Assembly (NCBI GenBank): GCA_963669155.1
Contig: OZ022578.1
Span: 7,221,387 to 7,285,386 of the forward strand
Reading direction: 5' to 3'
From: Arbacia lixula
Taxonomy: Eukaryota; Echinodermata; Echinoidea; Arbacioida; Arbaciidae
DNA: 64,000 bases
The notes beneath the pieces were generated by a model that saw nothing but the letters and a program-made list of their open reading frames with translations, had not been told where the DNA came from and did not search any database. Shown in pieces: positions 1-10,720 of the stretch. Position numbers and translations under genes: made by a program. Numbering within the stretch: position 1 is the first letter of the stretch; every line of letters starts with the position of its first letter.

Positions 1-1078
1 GCCTGAGTCTGGCCACCTCCTTGAGCGAGGCGGTGGCTGTCCCTCCTCCTCCTCCCCCTCCTTCTCCTCCTCCTCCTTCATCTACCCCATTCACGAGTCC
101 TCCATTTCTCATCCCTCCTCCTCCTCCTCGTAGTTTCTCCACTGTCTCCTTCAGTTTTGCATTCTCGGCCGCGAGCTCTGCAGCTCGCTTCATGTCGCCG
201 TTACTCAACCCTCCGTTCTGAAACTCGCTCTCTACATCCTCCACTTCACCTAAGCGAGCTTTCAGGGCTGCATTCTCCACCAGGAGCTCAGAATGTTCTG
301 CTGCCTTCACCCTGAGCTCCCGCTCCACCTCCCGTGTCCTCTCTCTGGCTCTCCGGTTCTCCTCTTCCAGCCGCGCTCCGTCCGGGCCGGTCTTGGTGGC
401 CTGGAGCTTGGAGAGCTGAGCGGTCTTCAGCAGGAGCTCGTCTTCCGCCTTCCGCACAGAGTCCTGGAGGCGCCAGTTCTCCGCTGTCAGCTCCTCTGTC
501 CGCCTCTTCTCTTCTGCCGCGTTCTCCAGGCTTCGCTCCAGCGCCCCCATCTGCTCCATCAGCCGGCGGTTCTCTGCCTCCAGCACCCTCCTTTCCTCCT
601 CTTCTCCCTCTCTGTTGCTACCTGACAACTTGCCCGTCTCCACCTCCTGTGCTAACTGATCCCGCTCGGCTATCACCTCCCCCAGCCGCGCCTTGTCCTT
701 ACGCATCCTGTCCGTCTGCTGCGCGATGGCCTTGGACTGCTTGGAGATCACTGACTGGAGGCGCTCGTTCTCTCTCCTCACCGTCTCCACTTCCTCCTCC
801 CGAACCACCGCTTTACTCTTCTCCTGCAGCCTCCCCTCCAGCTCCACCTTCTGCGCCTCCAGCCGCTCTACATCCTTCTTGAGGCTCTCCACATCATCTG
901 CCTGCTCCGCCAGCACCTCCGAGTGCTTGTTGATCATGTCCTCCAGCTCCAGCTTCTCCTGCAGGAGCTCATTGAAGCGGAAGTCAGCCGAGGAGGAGCT
1001 GACCGGTCTCAGCTGCAGCTCCTGCAGCTCCACCACCCGGTCCTGAGCCCGCTCACTCCGTTCCGTCATCGTAGCAAG
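1..1078 (-). CDS. Ankycorbin/UACA-like gene, exon 15 (long coiled coil, partial)
   Basis: Residues 563 to about 921, cut by the window edge. The acceptor is TTGTCACAG. Translated on the minus strand the exon is open throughout: LATMTERSERAQDRVVELQE, then more than 300 residues rich in Glu, Leu, Arg, Lys and Gln with heptad spacing, typical of the RAI14/UACA rod domain. Codon use is strongly GC-rich (GAG, CTG, CGG), unlike the AT-rich introns. Near the edge (about 33-135) the coil is broken by a poly-Gly stretch coded by an imperfect GGA repeat. The C-terminus is not in this window, so the total length cannot be compared with the vertebrate proteins. Confidence 0.85.
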
Positions 1079-1530
1079 CTGTGACAAGAATCAAAAGCAA
1101 GTTATTTATCTACTTGTGCATACTTCACTTGCTACCTTTATTTTATTTTTATCATCTCTAGCTTTATCATGGATTCTGTTTATAACCTTGTAAAAATATA
1201 AACGTTCCATTCATTACATCACACAAAAATGTCAAAGATTGGATTTAAAGTAATCAGGGCCATGTTCCATATAGGTTTTCAATTATTATAACTGACCATA
1301 AATGGTAACTACCATAGCAACAGTCGCAATAATGAGAGCTCATTGGATGTTGCCATGATAGTTACCATCGATGGGAAGTTAAAATAAGTGATAAGCAATA
1401 TGCAACATGGCCCAGAGCAATTAGAAATAGAAATATATGTCAGAGAGGCAATACATGTCATATTTGTTTCTACTTGCTTGAATAGAAAGAATATAAGCTC
1501 ATTTGGATGATTGTTTCAGTGCTGACTCAC
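1079..1530. other. Intron 14 with a small inverted-repeat element
   Basis: AT-rich intron. Bases 1257-1413 are a short terminal-inverted-repeat element also found at 25449 and 28496. Otherwise I see nothing in it. Confidence 0.7.
1257..1413. mobile_element. Short inverted-repeat element, GGCCATGTTGCA family, copy 1
   Basis: About 157 bp with ends GGGCCATGTTCCATATAG and TGCAACATGGCCC. Inner inverted repeats are of the TGGTAACTACCAT / ATAGTTACCAT type. It has no coding capacity and is probably a non-autonomous DNA transposon. Copies lie at 25449 and 28496. Confidence 0.6.
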
Positions 1531-1797
1531 TCTCTGTGAGATGTTGCCAATCTCCTCCTTAAGTAGAAGATTCTCCTTCTTGACAGCTGCCAGCTCCAGG
1601 TCTCCAGCAGCCTTGAGCTCCTGGTACTCCTGGTAGGGGACCACATGGCTCCGGTCATGGGCTGATGTCTCCTCCAGCTCCTCCTTGAGGCTGGCAAGCT
1701 CCTCCTCTAGGTCAGCAGTCCGGGCCTCCAAAGTGGCACGCACCAGGTCTAACTCAGTCTTAGGGACGGAGGGTGCAGGGGGCATGCTCCCAGCAGC
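1531..1797 (-). CDS. Ankycorbin/UACA-like gene, exon 14 (coiled coil, VPxxEY motif)
   Basis: Residues 474 to 562. The acceptor is CTCCTAG and the donor AGA|GTGAGT, phase 0 both sides, 267 bases. After a Pro-rich start (AAGSMPPAPSVPK) it forms a long coiled coil. Within it sits HVVPYQEYQELK, matching the VP-x(3,4)-E-x-x-K breaks that recur through the RAI14 and UACA coiled coils. This supports the family call independently of the ankyrin block. Confidence 0.85.
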
Positions 1798-2269
1798 CTA
1801 GGAGAGCAGATCAAATATTTACAATGGCTTTTAGATTGAAGCAGAGTTTGACGGTTGCAGTGATCGATTAGGACTTAAGGTTTGTTTGAATAAATTAATA
1901 ATTACAGCAGAGTTTTAAGCTTGAAATGATTGATTTGGATTAGGGTTGGGTTAAATATGTATTTATCCATTCTTTCTGGCATATACTCGGGCTGTTTTTT
2001 CCACTCAGAGACCTAGCAGCACAACTTTCATACAATCTGCTGTTTGGACAATTGATGACAGGCTATCAATAAACTTCTCATATCTTATAAGACAAAATTA
2101 AGCCACAACCTTTTGGTAACTGCAGCTCCATGGCAAATTTGGACACCCTAACTGGACAAGGGTTCACAAAGCCAGAAAGCTAACCTTGAGCTGCGTGTCA
2201 ATGATTGAAGCAGAGGTTAATGACATGAGTATTGGATAAAACAAGTAGAAGCACTAGTCTTGATCGTAC
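1798..2269. other. Intron 13, no recognisable features
   Basis: AT-rich intronic sequence between exons 14 and 13. I see no repeat or gene in it. Confidence 0.6.
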
Positions 2270-2409
2270 CTCTGCCTGGTTCTTGAGGTTCTCATTCTCC
2301 TTCCGCAGCGCCTCCATCTCAGCCTTGAGCTGTTGTAGTTCAGCCTTCTGCTGGGAAGACTTGATGTCCAGAGACAGCTTGACTGGTTTCTTGGGCACCT
2401 TCTTGGTAC
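2270..2409 (-). CDS. Ankycorbin/UACA-like gene, exon 13 (basic hinge, coiled coil)
   Basis: Residues 427 to 473. The acceptor is GTCAAG and the donor GAG|GTACGA, phase 1 in and phase 0 out. A basic hinge (GTKKVPKKPVKLSLDIKSS) leads into a coiled coil (QQKAELQQLKAEMEALRKEN). The opposite charge to exon 12 makes an acidic-basic pair that could fold back on itself, which is an inference from composition only. Confidence 0.82.
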
Positions 2410-2897
2410 CTTGACAGCAAAATGAAAAGCAAGAGTCAAACTCACATAATAACATCTATTGTCTGCCCAACAACATATTCTTTTTGTTGAGCACCTGTCC
2501 TTCTGAGGATTCACGAGCATGGACTATTGACGTGTCACATGTACTGATATTCAAGTGCCAAGTTCTTTTCATGATCTCACTGACTTAGTCCAGAGGGATC
2601 AGCAGGCTTATTGTCAATAAAAAGAGAAGCAATAGATCATATTATATCCTACATACATTGAATCCTGTATAGTGATTGGTTCAGACAGCATCATGTGACC
2701 AAATATATTTCAACTATGATGTTGCGTGACGTCAGACCTCAAAATATTTTTCACTATACCAATATTCTGACGTCATCATTTCAGAAAACTGGATATTTTG
2801 CTATCGATATCCATCGATCAATTGCTTAAATTTTGTACTTCAAACATTTGTCCTTTTCAGCAAGAGCGAGTGAGTGAGCTGTGAGATGTATACTAAC
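2410..2897. other. Intron 12, weak inverted structure only
   Basis: AT-rich intron. Around 2655-2810 there are opposed copies of GACGTCA-containing sequence (near 2728 and 2769) and of CACTATACCAATATT / TATAGTGATTGG, suggesting a decayed inverted-repeat element. Weak. Confidence 0.35.
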
Positions 2898-3009
2898 CTG
2901 GCAGGTCAAAGAGGTCATCTTCACTGTCACCCCAGCTTCCCACAGAGTTGGTGTCATCGTTCTCCTCGTCATCGTCATCCTCCTCGAAGGAATCCTTGGT
3001 TTCTTTTAA
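2898..3009 (-). CDS. Ankycorbin/UACA-like gene, exon 12 (acidic break)
   Basis: Residues 390 to 427. The acceptor is TGTTCAG and the donor CCAG|GTTAGT (phase 1). It encodes LKETKDSFEEDDDDEENDDT followed by NSVGSWGDSEDDLFDLP. The Asp/Glu run interrupts the coiled coil. The motif SEDDLFDLP looks like a short linear binding motif of the acidic-hydrophobic type, though I cannot name its partner. Confidence 0.8.
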
Positions 3010-4959
3010 CTGAACAGGAGCAGGGAATGAACAGCCAATGTGGAGAGAATTAGGATTGTTATTTATACTCTGGACCTTAAAGGTAAAGGGTTATGGTGGG
3101 ATGGAATGTTACACTTAAACTGTGCCTGGAGAATATCTATGATGTGGGCATTTAAAGTAGAACACCATTGATTTTAGATATTCTATATTTTGGTATCATA
3201 TGATAAAGTATAGTATAGGGTACCCAAATATTGACTTTTCCAACCTCGCTGATCTAACAGAACGGAGTAACCCTGCATCAAAACTTACAATTTTATTTCT
3301 TCATAATTCTTCATTATCGACTCTCCGGAACCATGTCAGCATGATGACGTCATTCTTTGAACATGATCTGCAACCGAGCTAGCTAGCTCCCGATACATAC
3401 ATGTTCACGCATAGGTTTTGAACGCAATTACAACCAGTGATTGACTCCGAACTTGGTCCAAAGTAAAGCCAACATGTTGGGAAACACACTAGACCTTGAC
3501 ATCGACATTGGAGAGAATGATTCAGGTGAATTTTCTTTCAATACTGATATTGATGATGGGGGGGGGGGGGGAGATGGAGACGGAAGAGGAAGGAAAGAAA
3601 GTAATGACGATGACGACGGCCATACACACAGAGTCAGAGACGGAGGAGAAGGCGCAGCGGCTGTGCTACCTCATGCGCGTTATTAGTACAGCATGCGAGT
3701 TAACTAGTCCAGATTCAGGACGTTGTTTGTGAACACACGATAGCGTGCATCATCGGTGCATGCCTTGATTTGCCTCAACGCTAAGCTGCATACTGTGCGC
3801 ATCATTTGCAACGCCTCCAAACATCTGCGGGGTACGATGGGCACGGTGATTGTTTTGTGCTGTATAGTATGAGCAGGGAGGTGGGAGTTGCATAGCAGGC
3901 CGTACGGGTAGCGGACTACATACAAGTACGTGCGTATGTGCATGTCTGGCTGACCCGTAGAGCACTGATCCCTATGTAGAGATCGGTGATACAGCTGTAT
4001 GACTCGTATAATTCAGGCCAGCGCAGCCGCCAGCAAGCTCGCCAGCTAGCTAGCCTTACTCCGGCAGCGCTAAGATGAGACGTACATGCGTAAGAGTATA
4101 GACGGCCGCGGCTGCAGGGGCAATTTCAGGATCGGAGCTAGCGTTTGTTAGCTGTGCAGAAAACCAAGTACTGCGCTCGCGGGAAGCGTATGAACGGGAG
4201 TACACATGTACTATGTTGCCATGGCCAAGTTGTGCAGCGCGCGCCCAATGCCTATAGCTAGATGCAAGAAAAAGATCGGCATATTTCACGACAGAATGAC
4301 TAATTATTAATGAAAATGTTCAAAAGACAAATATGTGTGTATCACTGTAAGGAAATACTTAATTAATATAAATCATACAACAATAGGTACGAATCAACAT
4401 TTGCACAGGGGATGCTCTTGAATGATGACGAATTTTGTGTACAATGCGTATGGCGAGTGTGCCTGAGTGTGTGATCTGTTCAGTTAATGACGTCTACACA
4501 AAGGGGGTCTGTCACTCACAGTTTCGCGGTAGATGAGGAGATCATGCACGGGCGATTAGAATCGTTAATTTTTATATTCTCATAGCAGTGTGAGGCTGGA
4601 AGTTAATATTTTCGTGATCTCTACATAACCAGCTTTCCATAGATGTAAAAATTTACTATATTTAGAATTTTCGATGGAATTCTACTTTAACAGCTGATGC
4701 AAATTTTGAGAGATTCAATTTCTGCTAAAGAGCTCCTGTAATATCAAAGAGCCATTAGTTAGAAGACCAAAATGTTTTTAATTGAATACAGCAGCATTAT
4801 GTATAGCTTTCATGACACATCTTTTTACATTTATGAATATAGTTCAGAGATGAACTCCACTGGTCCTCTGAAGATTACCTCTGGTATCTATGGTTACTGC
4901 ATAGCTGGTGAATCAGAGAGGCTATGTGAGGAATAGATGGTGACAGAGTGCTTGCTTAC
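3010..4959. other. Intron 11 with a CpG-richer island
   Basis: The flanks are AT-rich, but about 3590-4270 is visibly richer in CG dinucleotides than its surroundings and contains CREB-like and GATGACG runs. A G tract sits at about 3559. No exon with convincing splice sites was found. It may be an internal promoter or enhancer for a coiled-coil-only transcript, or an old insertion. Confidence 0.4.
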
Positions 4960-5061
4960 CTTCAGAGAGCTGAGTTTATTTTTCAAATCGTTGATTTCTT
5001 TCTCGGCCTCTTTCCTCTTGTCCTCTTCTGCCTCCAGCTTTTGCTTCAAGTCACCAATCTG
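4960..5061 (-). CDS. Ankycorbin/UACA-like gene, exon 11 (coiled coil)
   Basis: Residues 356 to 389. The donor is AAG|GTAAGC, phase 0. The acceptor is a tandem NAGNAG (TTCCAGCAG), so the exon may start at 5061, adding a Gln, or at 5058. The pyrimidine tract CAATTTCCTTTTCC is clear upstream. It encodes QIGDLKQKLEAEEDKRKEAE and KEINDLKNKLSSLK, a highly charged continuous coiled coil. Confidence 0.82.
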
Positions 5062-5406
5062 CTGGAATGGATTTGGAAAAGGAAATTGTATTAATAAATC
5101 TGGAGCAAATTGAGAAATTTGCCTCTGCCTCTCAGCTTTGTCTAGTTGTAACATGATAATCTTCTATCCTTTAGTACTGACAGTTAATGCTCATCGATCA
5201 TTGATGGAAAACCATTGCTTGATGTATCCCAACTTGTAATATTTTCTTTGAAAACCTGTGACCTTTGAAGCAATACTTTGTGTGGACAACTTAAATCATA
5301 TAAGTATAGCTCCAGTGAGTAAAAGTGCAATTTGACAGCAACACAGAAGTCAAATAATGAATGCAAAACATATTTTTGCATAAAAAAAAACTTTTCAGCA
5401 GCTTAC
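5062..5406. other. Intron 10
   Basis: Short AT-rich intron containing the pyrimidine tract of exon 11. I see nothing else. Confidence 0.6.
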
Positions 5407-5520
5407 CTGTGCCTCGTTAGCCTGGCCTTCTAGAGACCGGATCCTCTCTAGCGCCCTCTTGTGGGCAATGTTCACTTTATTTAGTTCCTCATTCAAGAAG
5501 TCATTTTCTTCCTCCAGTTC
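5407..5520 (-). CDS. Ankycorbin/UACA-like gene, exon 10 (coiled coil start)
   Basis: Residues 318 to 355. The acceptor is TTTTTTAAG and the donor CAG|GTAAGC, phase 0 both sides, 114 bases. It encodes the first coiled-coil segment (ELEEENDFLNEELNKVNIAH, then KRALERIRSLEGQANEAQ), with Leu/Ile at heptad positions and charged flanks. The length is divisible by three, so skipping would keep the frame. Confidence 0.82.
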
Positions 5521-7010
5521 CTTAAAAAACAGACAAGAATACAAGAGAGAAGTAGACAATGTAACTTAAATTCACAGAAAGATATGTGGGAATTCCCACA
5601 AAGAAAGTCATAAAATCAGGTACATTACTTTACTTTACTTTACTTTACTTTCCATTTCAATTCCTAGAAAATAGAAAACAGACAAACATGCAAGGATGAT
5701 CTGAATTCAAGAAAAATTGTGGGTTTATTTACAAATGTACTGTCATATTGTCATGATAGACCAAAGTTCTATGCTATCTTTTTAAAGCACATCATCTAAA
5801 TAAAAAAATATACTAATCCATAAAATCAGTTGTAACAAACATGATATCCTGCTTGCTTTCATAAAGGGAGCTATAAAAATGTTGACTTTAATTAGATAGA
5901 TCTCACTGATTACTGTAAGAGCATTTCCATGCAACAATATCCATATTGCCTCTTTTATAAAAAAAAACAACAAAAAAACCATAACATAAAAGATGACAGT
6001 ATTGAAACAGGATACAGATCACATCCTCCCACAGATAAAAACAAGTTGTTACCAGACTACCATCTATTCAACACACAGACAAACCATTATAGGAAATGAC
6101 AATGCAAACAAAAACACACACACAAAAAAAAAACATTGGAAATCATTCGTAACCAGAGCCCATGAATACGAAAATAGAACATTTCTGATAATAATCACAT
6201 CACCACTTCCTATGAAACCATGTTTGTGATGGTTTGAATTTCTATTTAAGCACACAATGTGGTAGGAAGTCATTGCAAACGGAAGAGGCTACATTCAATT
6301 ATGACATACTTGTTACTTCATCCTAACCCCATATATTCACGTAAAGGCATAGTTTTTCAGTTATCTGTACCCTCATAGCTTGTTCCATGGATTGAATGGT
6401 ATTCATCCTGATATTGCAACTTCTTCTCAAGGCCAGTCAAGATTGTAATTTCATCTACCAATGCTTTGTGCCACAACTAAATCATTATAAAAATGTTATC
6501 TTAATCTTCAGTGCCATAAAAAAAATAAAATAACATGCCTCGCATGCTGCCATGTAAATAGTCAAACTGTTAATAGGATCCTTACTGAGCCTGTGTCTTT
6601 TCAGGGCTGGGTGTTTTCCACTCTAATACTATAAGCAGCGTGACTCCTGCATAATCCGCCGAATCGACAATAGACGGCAGACTATGAATAAACCTCAAAT
6701 GCCTCATAGAGAGCAATTATCCCGCATCTCTGTTGGTTACTGCAGTTTCAAGGCAAATTATCACATTCACATCCTTTCTTGCATTTTTTTTTGTTTTGTT
6801 ATTAAAGACAGGGTGTCCCATTGGCAACAGTCATGAAACTTGGCAGAAGTCATCAGTATACTCTGACACAGTCATAGCTATCATTGGGAGGGAAGTTCTG
6901 GTACAGTATCTTCTTCCATTTGCTGTTGTTTTTACAAAATTGTAGTTTTTTCGACCTGCAATATGGACACCCTGTCTTTAAAACATCTGAATTCTGTATA
7001 AAGAAGCTAC
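5521..7010. other. Intron 9 with TACTT microsatellite and TTAA element
   Basis: Contains a (TTTAC)n microsatellite at about 5629-5652, A/T homopolymers, and the 172 bp TTAA-flanked element at 6806-6977. No coding sequence was recognised. Confidence 0.6.
6806..6977. mobile_element. Small TTAA-flanked inverted-repeat element
   Basis: Flanked by TTAA on both sides (6802-6805 and 6978-6981), with terminal inverted repeats AGACAGGGTGTCC and GGACACCCTGTCT. At 172 bp it has no ORF. TTAA target duplications are typical of piggyBac-type and Kolobok-type transposases. Related sequence occurs at 22847 and, rearranged, at 55985-56320. Confidence 0.7.
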
Positions 7011-7097
7011 CTTCAAGTCGTCTGTCTTGGAGTCGTTGAGAGCCGGCATGCTGATAGCTCTGCTGGGGGTCGATGGAAAGTCTGGCGAGATGTTATT
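7011..7097 (-). CDS. Ankycorbin/UACA-like gene, exon 9 (Ser/Pro linker)
   Basis: Residues 289 to 317. The acceptor is TTGCAG and the donor AAG|GTAGCT, phase 0 both sides. It encodes a 29-residue Ser/Pro linker containing SPDFPSTPSRAISMPALNDS, with several SP/TP and R-x-x-S candidate phosphosites between the ankyrin block and the coiled coil. The exon length is a multiple of three, so it could be skipped without breaking the frame. A 172 bp TTAA-flanked element lies 33 bases past its donor. Confidence 0.78.
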
Positions 7098-7629
7098 CTG
7101 CAAGAGAGAGAGGTTAGAGATAATGTAGCAAGAAAAAATAAAACCAGGGTACCTTACTCCTTGGTCTCCTCCCATTGGGTCCAATCCCATTTCATCTACA
7201 ATCAAAAGCTGATATGCATGCATAGAGTTAGGGCAAGGAGTCAGGATTACGGTGAGGGATTCAGTTTATGGAAAGGATTATGGCAAAGATTTTTGGTTAA
7301 ATTCACAACTGGTTTCACGATACAGGTACTTGTAGGAATCTCACTAGTACTAATGCCAGTAGAGTCAAACCTGTTAGAACGTCCCCAGGCAAAAATGGTG
7401 TTTTCAACCCCCTCTATAGAATGACCACCTGCACAATGCGACCAGTGACCATCCATATTGCCTCCGTACAGACATATGAAACTTACTCGTGCCTGTAAAT
7501 GAAGTCTAAGTTTCTAAAATATTGCTTAGCTTTAAAAATCCAAGCAGGGGATAATCTGTGTCATTGTGTTGTGGTATTGTGACTGATTACCAATGCACAT
7601 ATCAGTACTAACCAAGCTTTGTTGGTTTG

Positions 7630-8297
7630 TACAGGGTGTCTCAACAAAAACTATATACTTTTGAAATGGCTGCCGAAAAAAAATTCTTTGATTCTGAGGA
7701 GAACGATTTACATGTGTGGATAGCTAATGGTCTCACCTTTCACCTGACACCAACATTTCCAAAAATAATTCTTGCTTGAATGAGCACTCCTCACTTTTGT
7801 AAAGGGTATAAAAATTAGGCTGTGCAGGAATTAGCCTACTAATTTTGCGGAGGTTGAATATTGAATATTCATTTGAATATTGAATATTCAATTGAATATT
7901 CAATTATGGGTTGTTGAAAAAAAAAAGAATGTCAAAGATGCTGGCAATTTATTCTTTAGGTCAATGGATAACCTGAAGAATAGGCAGCCAGTAGCAGAGA
8001 CATTCCTTTTCTTTTTCAACCAAACGTATTTGAATAATGAATATTGATTTGAATATTCAATTGAATATTCAACCTCTCGCAAAATTGGAAGGCTAATTCC
8101 TGCACAGCCTTATTTTCATACCCTTTACAAATGTGAGCAGTGCTCATTCAAGCAATAGTTATTTTTGGAAGTTTTGGAGTCAGATGAAAGTTGAGACCAT
8201 AAGCTACCCATACAGGTAAATCATTCTCCCCAGAATCAAATATCATTTTATTCGGCAGCCATTTCAAAAGCGTATATTTTTTTGGGGACACCCTGTA
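7630..8297. mobile_element. 668 bp foldback (long inverted-repeat) element
   Basis: The ends are TACAGGGTGTCTCAACAAAA and its inverse ACACCCTGTA, with TA at each terminus. The arms run inwards for about 270 bases each. They include the pairs AATGGCTGCCGAA / TTCGGCAGCCATT, AGGCTGTGCAGGAATTAGCC / GGCTAATTCCTGCACAGCCT, and mirrored GAATATTCAATT runs. It fills most of the intron between exons 9 and 8. It is probably a Tc1/mariner-type non-autonomous element, inferred from the TA ends. Confidence 0.8.
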
Positions 8298-8392
8298 TAG
8301 AGGTACATTACATCATGATCTGCATATGATATCATACAAAATGATTGAGGGAACGGAGTTAGCAATGAAAGTGTCCGAGTTGAGCTTGTTAC

Positions 8393-8511
8393 CTGCTGGT
8401 TCTTGTTGATAGGTTGAGGAGATTCCGCTCTCTCATTGGCCACTTCAAAGGTGTCCACATAATCCACCGCATCAGGAGCTACCTCATCATAGTTATCCTC
8501 ATCTTCATTCC
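8393..8511 (-). CDS. Ankycorbin/UACA-like gene, exon 8 (acidic linker)
   Basis: Residues 249 to 288. The acceptor is TTAACAG and the donor CAG|GTAACA, a slightly weak site. It encodes an acidic, probably disordered linker (NEDEDNYDEVAPDAVDYVDT) then FEVANERAESPQPINKNQQ. The linker has no domain I recognise. A tyrosine-rich acidic stretch of this kind could carry phosphorylation sites, but that is inference. Confidence 0.75.
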
Positions 8512-8830
8512 CTGTTAAGCAGACAGAGTGGTAGATTGGAGATATTAAGCGTTCAATATGTCCAACGCTTACATCTCATAATTCAATGATTATAATGAAT
8601 TAGCAATAATTGCCATATCAGTTCCAAACAATCAAAAGTGACAATCAATGAACATTTATATGTGCAGTATTTGTAGGGGGACCTACAATTCATGATCCAG
8701 ATATCTAGACCACCCTGTTTATTGATTTATTTTTTTTTTACCAGGGGAGCCTCATCAGTGACAAAAGCACTGTTCTCCCTGGGGGCACCAAATGAATAGA
8801 CAATCACACAAGAAAACCAGCACAACTTAC

Positions 8831-9018
8831 TGACGTCCCAGGTGGCTACGGAGGGGGCAGAGTCTAGGAGCTCAGTCAGGTTGGGTTGCCCGTTTCCTTC
8901 AGCATAGTACTTGGCATCAAACCCCTGGGCGTCCACTAGGTCTGCCCGGGCACCTCGCTTGGTCAGCAGGTCAACAACCTCTCGATGACCGTTCTCACAC
9001 GCAACCATCAACGGTGTC
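8831..9018 (-). CDS. Ankycorbin/UACA-like gene, exon 7 (last ankyrin units)
   Basis: Residues 186 to 249. The acceptor is CAATAG and I placed the donor at GACGTCA|GTAAGT (phase 1), because only this choice joins exon 8 in frame with a consensus donor. The exon carries the sixth ankyrin unit (TPLMVACENGHREVVDLLTK) and a degenerate seventh (QGFDAKYYAEGNGQPNLTELL). The A-x-Y-YAE ending followed by a leucine helix is how the ankyrin block closes in RAI14 and UACA. An alternative donor, GAC|GTCAGT, lies four bases earlier but would shift the frame. Confidence 0.85.
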
Positions 9019-10630
9019 CTATTGCAGAGAGGAGACACCGACAGGTAATTTAATGATATCTCAATTCTTTTCCCCCAAAGGAACTTGGTTTATGGACGCG
9101 TGATTGTTTGGACACCTGATTGTTTGGGTAAAGGATTGTTTAGATAGTAATTTCTTGATATCTTGATTATTCCCATCTTTTTCCCCAAAAGGAACTGGGT
9201 TTATACACACCTGATTGTTTGGGTAAAGGAGGGAATCTGTAGATATACTTGTCTATAGGGAAACTGAACAGGCTATGTTTATAGAGACATGGTCTTTATA
9301 GCAATGTGCAATGACTGTACATGCAAACTACTCTGAAAAGATTCAAGACGAGTGGCCTTTATAGTGGTCTTTGTGTCACTCTTTATTGAATGACCAGTTC
9401 CATTTTTGTCATATAATCAAAGCTACAAGGAATGGACATAGCCAGTGCAAAACTTCAAAAACAATCTTGGGATGCTTGTGGTGGGTTTCCAGGGAAACTG
9501 CTTTGAAAAATAATGTTTGTGTATATTAACCTTGCTTACATGATTTGAGGCTTACGTTATATGTCAAGGGAGATATAGATTTCACCAGGTGAGTGATATC
9601 ACAATGCTGCAAGAACCAAGTGAGATGTGTAAAAAGGATTTCCACAAGACTATGATAGTCATTCTACCTCCTTGTAAGGGATTGATCTGATTCCTAATTT
9701 GAAATGAAAGGTTGGTCACATGATCCATCAAAGAATCTCTACGGCAGCTTTCAGCTGTTGACAGCCGGATGTGTATATTGTTTCCATGGGAGATATTGAT
9801 TGCACTAGTTTTCAAAAGCCTCCTTATTTGAATAAACTCATAGAAAGATGGAGTACATCAGGTGAAATATCATCTGCTCATTGCAAGGCAAGCATTAGCT
9901 CACCATGAATTATGAAAAAAGAAAAAGAAAAAAGAAAAGGGATAGATATTGCAGCAGTCCTGGCAGGCAAACATATGCATGAAGAGTTTTTTTTTATGTT
10001 ATTGTGAGGTGTCATTTTTGATGAGACTTTATTTCAGATGGAAGAAAGTAGGGATGGGTTGATCATGGGTTGATCCTGTACGCATTAGTCCTGTCACAGA
10101 GTCTTACGTGTATGAAGATACTAGAAGATACTAGCAATACACAGACAAAATGTTATTGTCAATGTAAATGATTATGACCAGGTTGAATATAGATACATAT
10201 TATATGAGGAAGGAGATGTAGATTAAAGATGGAAGAGGAGGAGGAGGAGGAGAAGAAGGAGAAGGAGAAGAAAAGAAGGAGAAGAAAAGAAGAAGAAGAA
10301 GAAGAAGAAGAAGAAAAGTATTCAGAAGATGATGAAAAGGAAACAGGTGAGCAGGTAGATGAAATCAGAACAAGAAAAAGGTGGCAGTCCAAGGGAGAAA
10401 GGGAAAGAAGAAAATGAAGAAGAGGAAGGAAAAAAGGGAAAACAAACAAGTCAAAACAAAATGGAAAAGAATGAAAAGGAAGGGAAGAATAGACAGAACA
10501 AAGAAGGCTCGTTTTAGAAAAGATATTTCATATTGTGCAGGGTCTCTTTTCTTTGTTCCTATATTTTGATTGACTGCATATTTGTTCATGAAAAAAGTCC
10601 AGACACAGGTTTGGGAGTTGGAACAATCTT

Positions 10631-10633
<3 letters not shown>

Positions 10634-10719
<86 letters not shown>
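10634..10719. repeat. (CT)n microsatellite
   Basis: About 86 bases of nearly pure CT dinucleotide in intron 6. The longest clean dinucleotide run in the window. Confidence 0.95.

Positions 10720-10720
<1 letters not shown>

Noticed and set aside
3441-3732. Acidic plus-strand frame (Asp/Gly-rich) in intron 11
   Set aside because: Low-complexity sequence around a G run; no splice partner.
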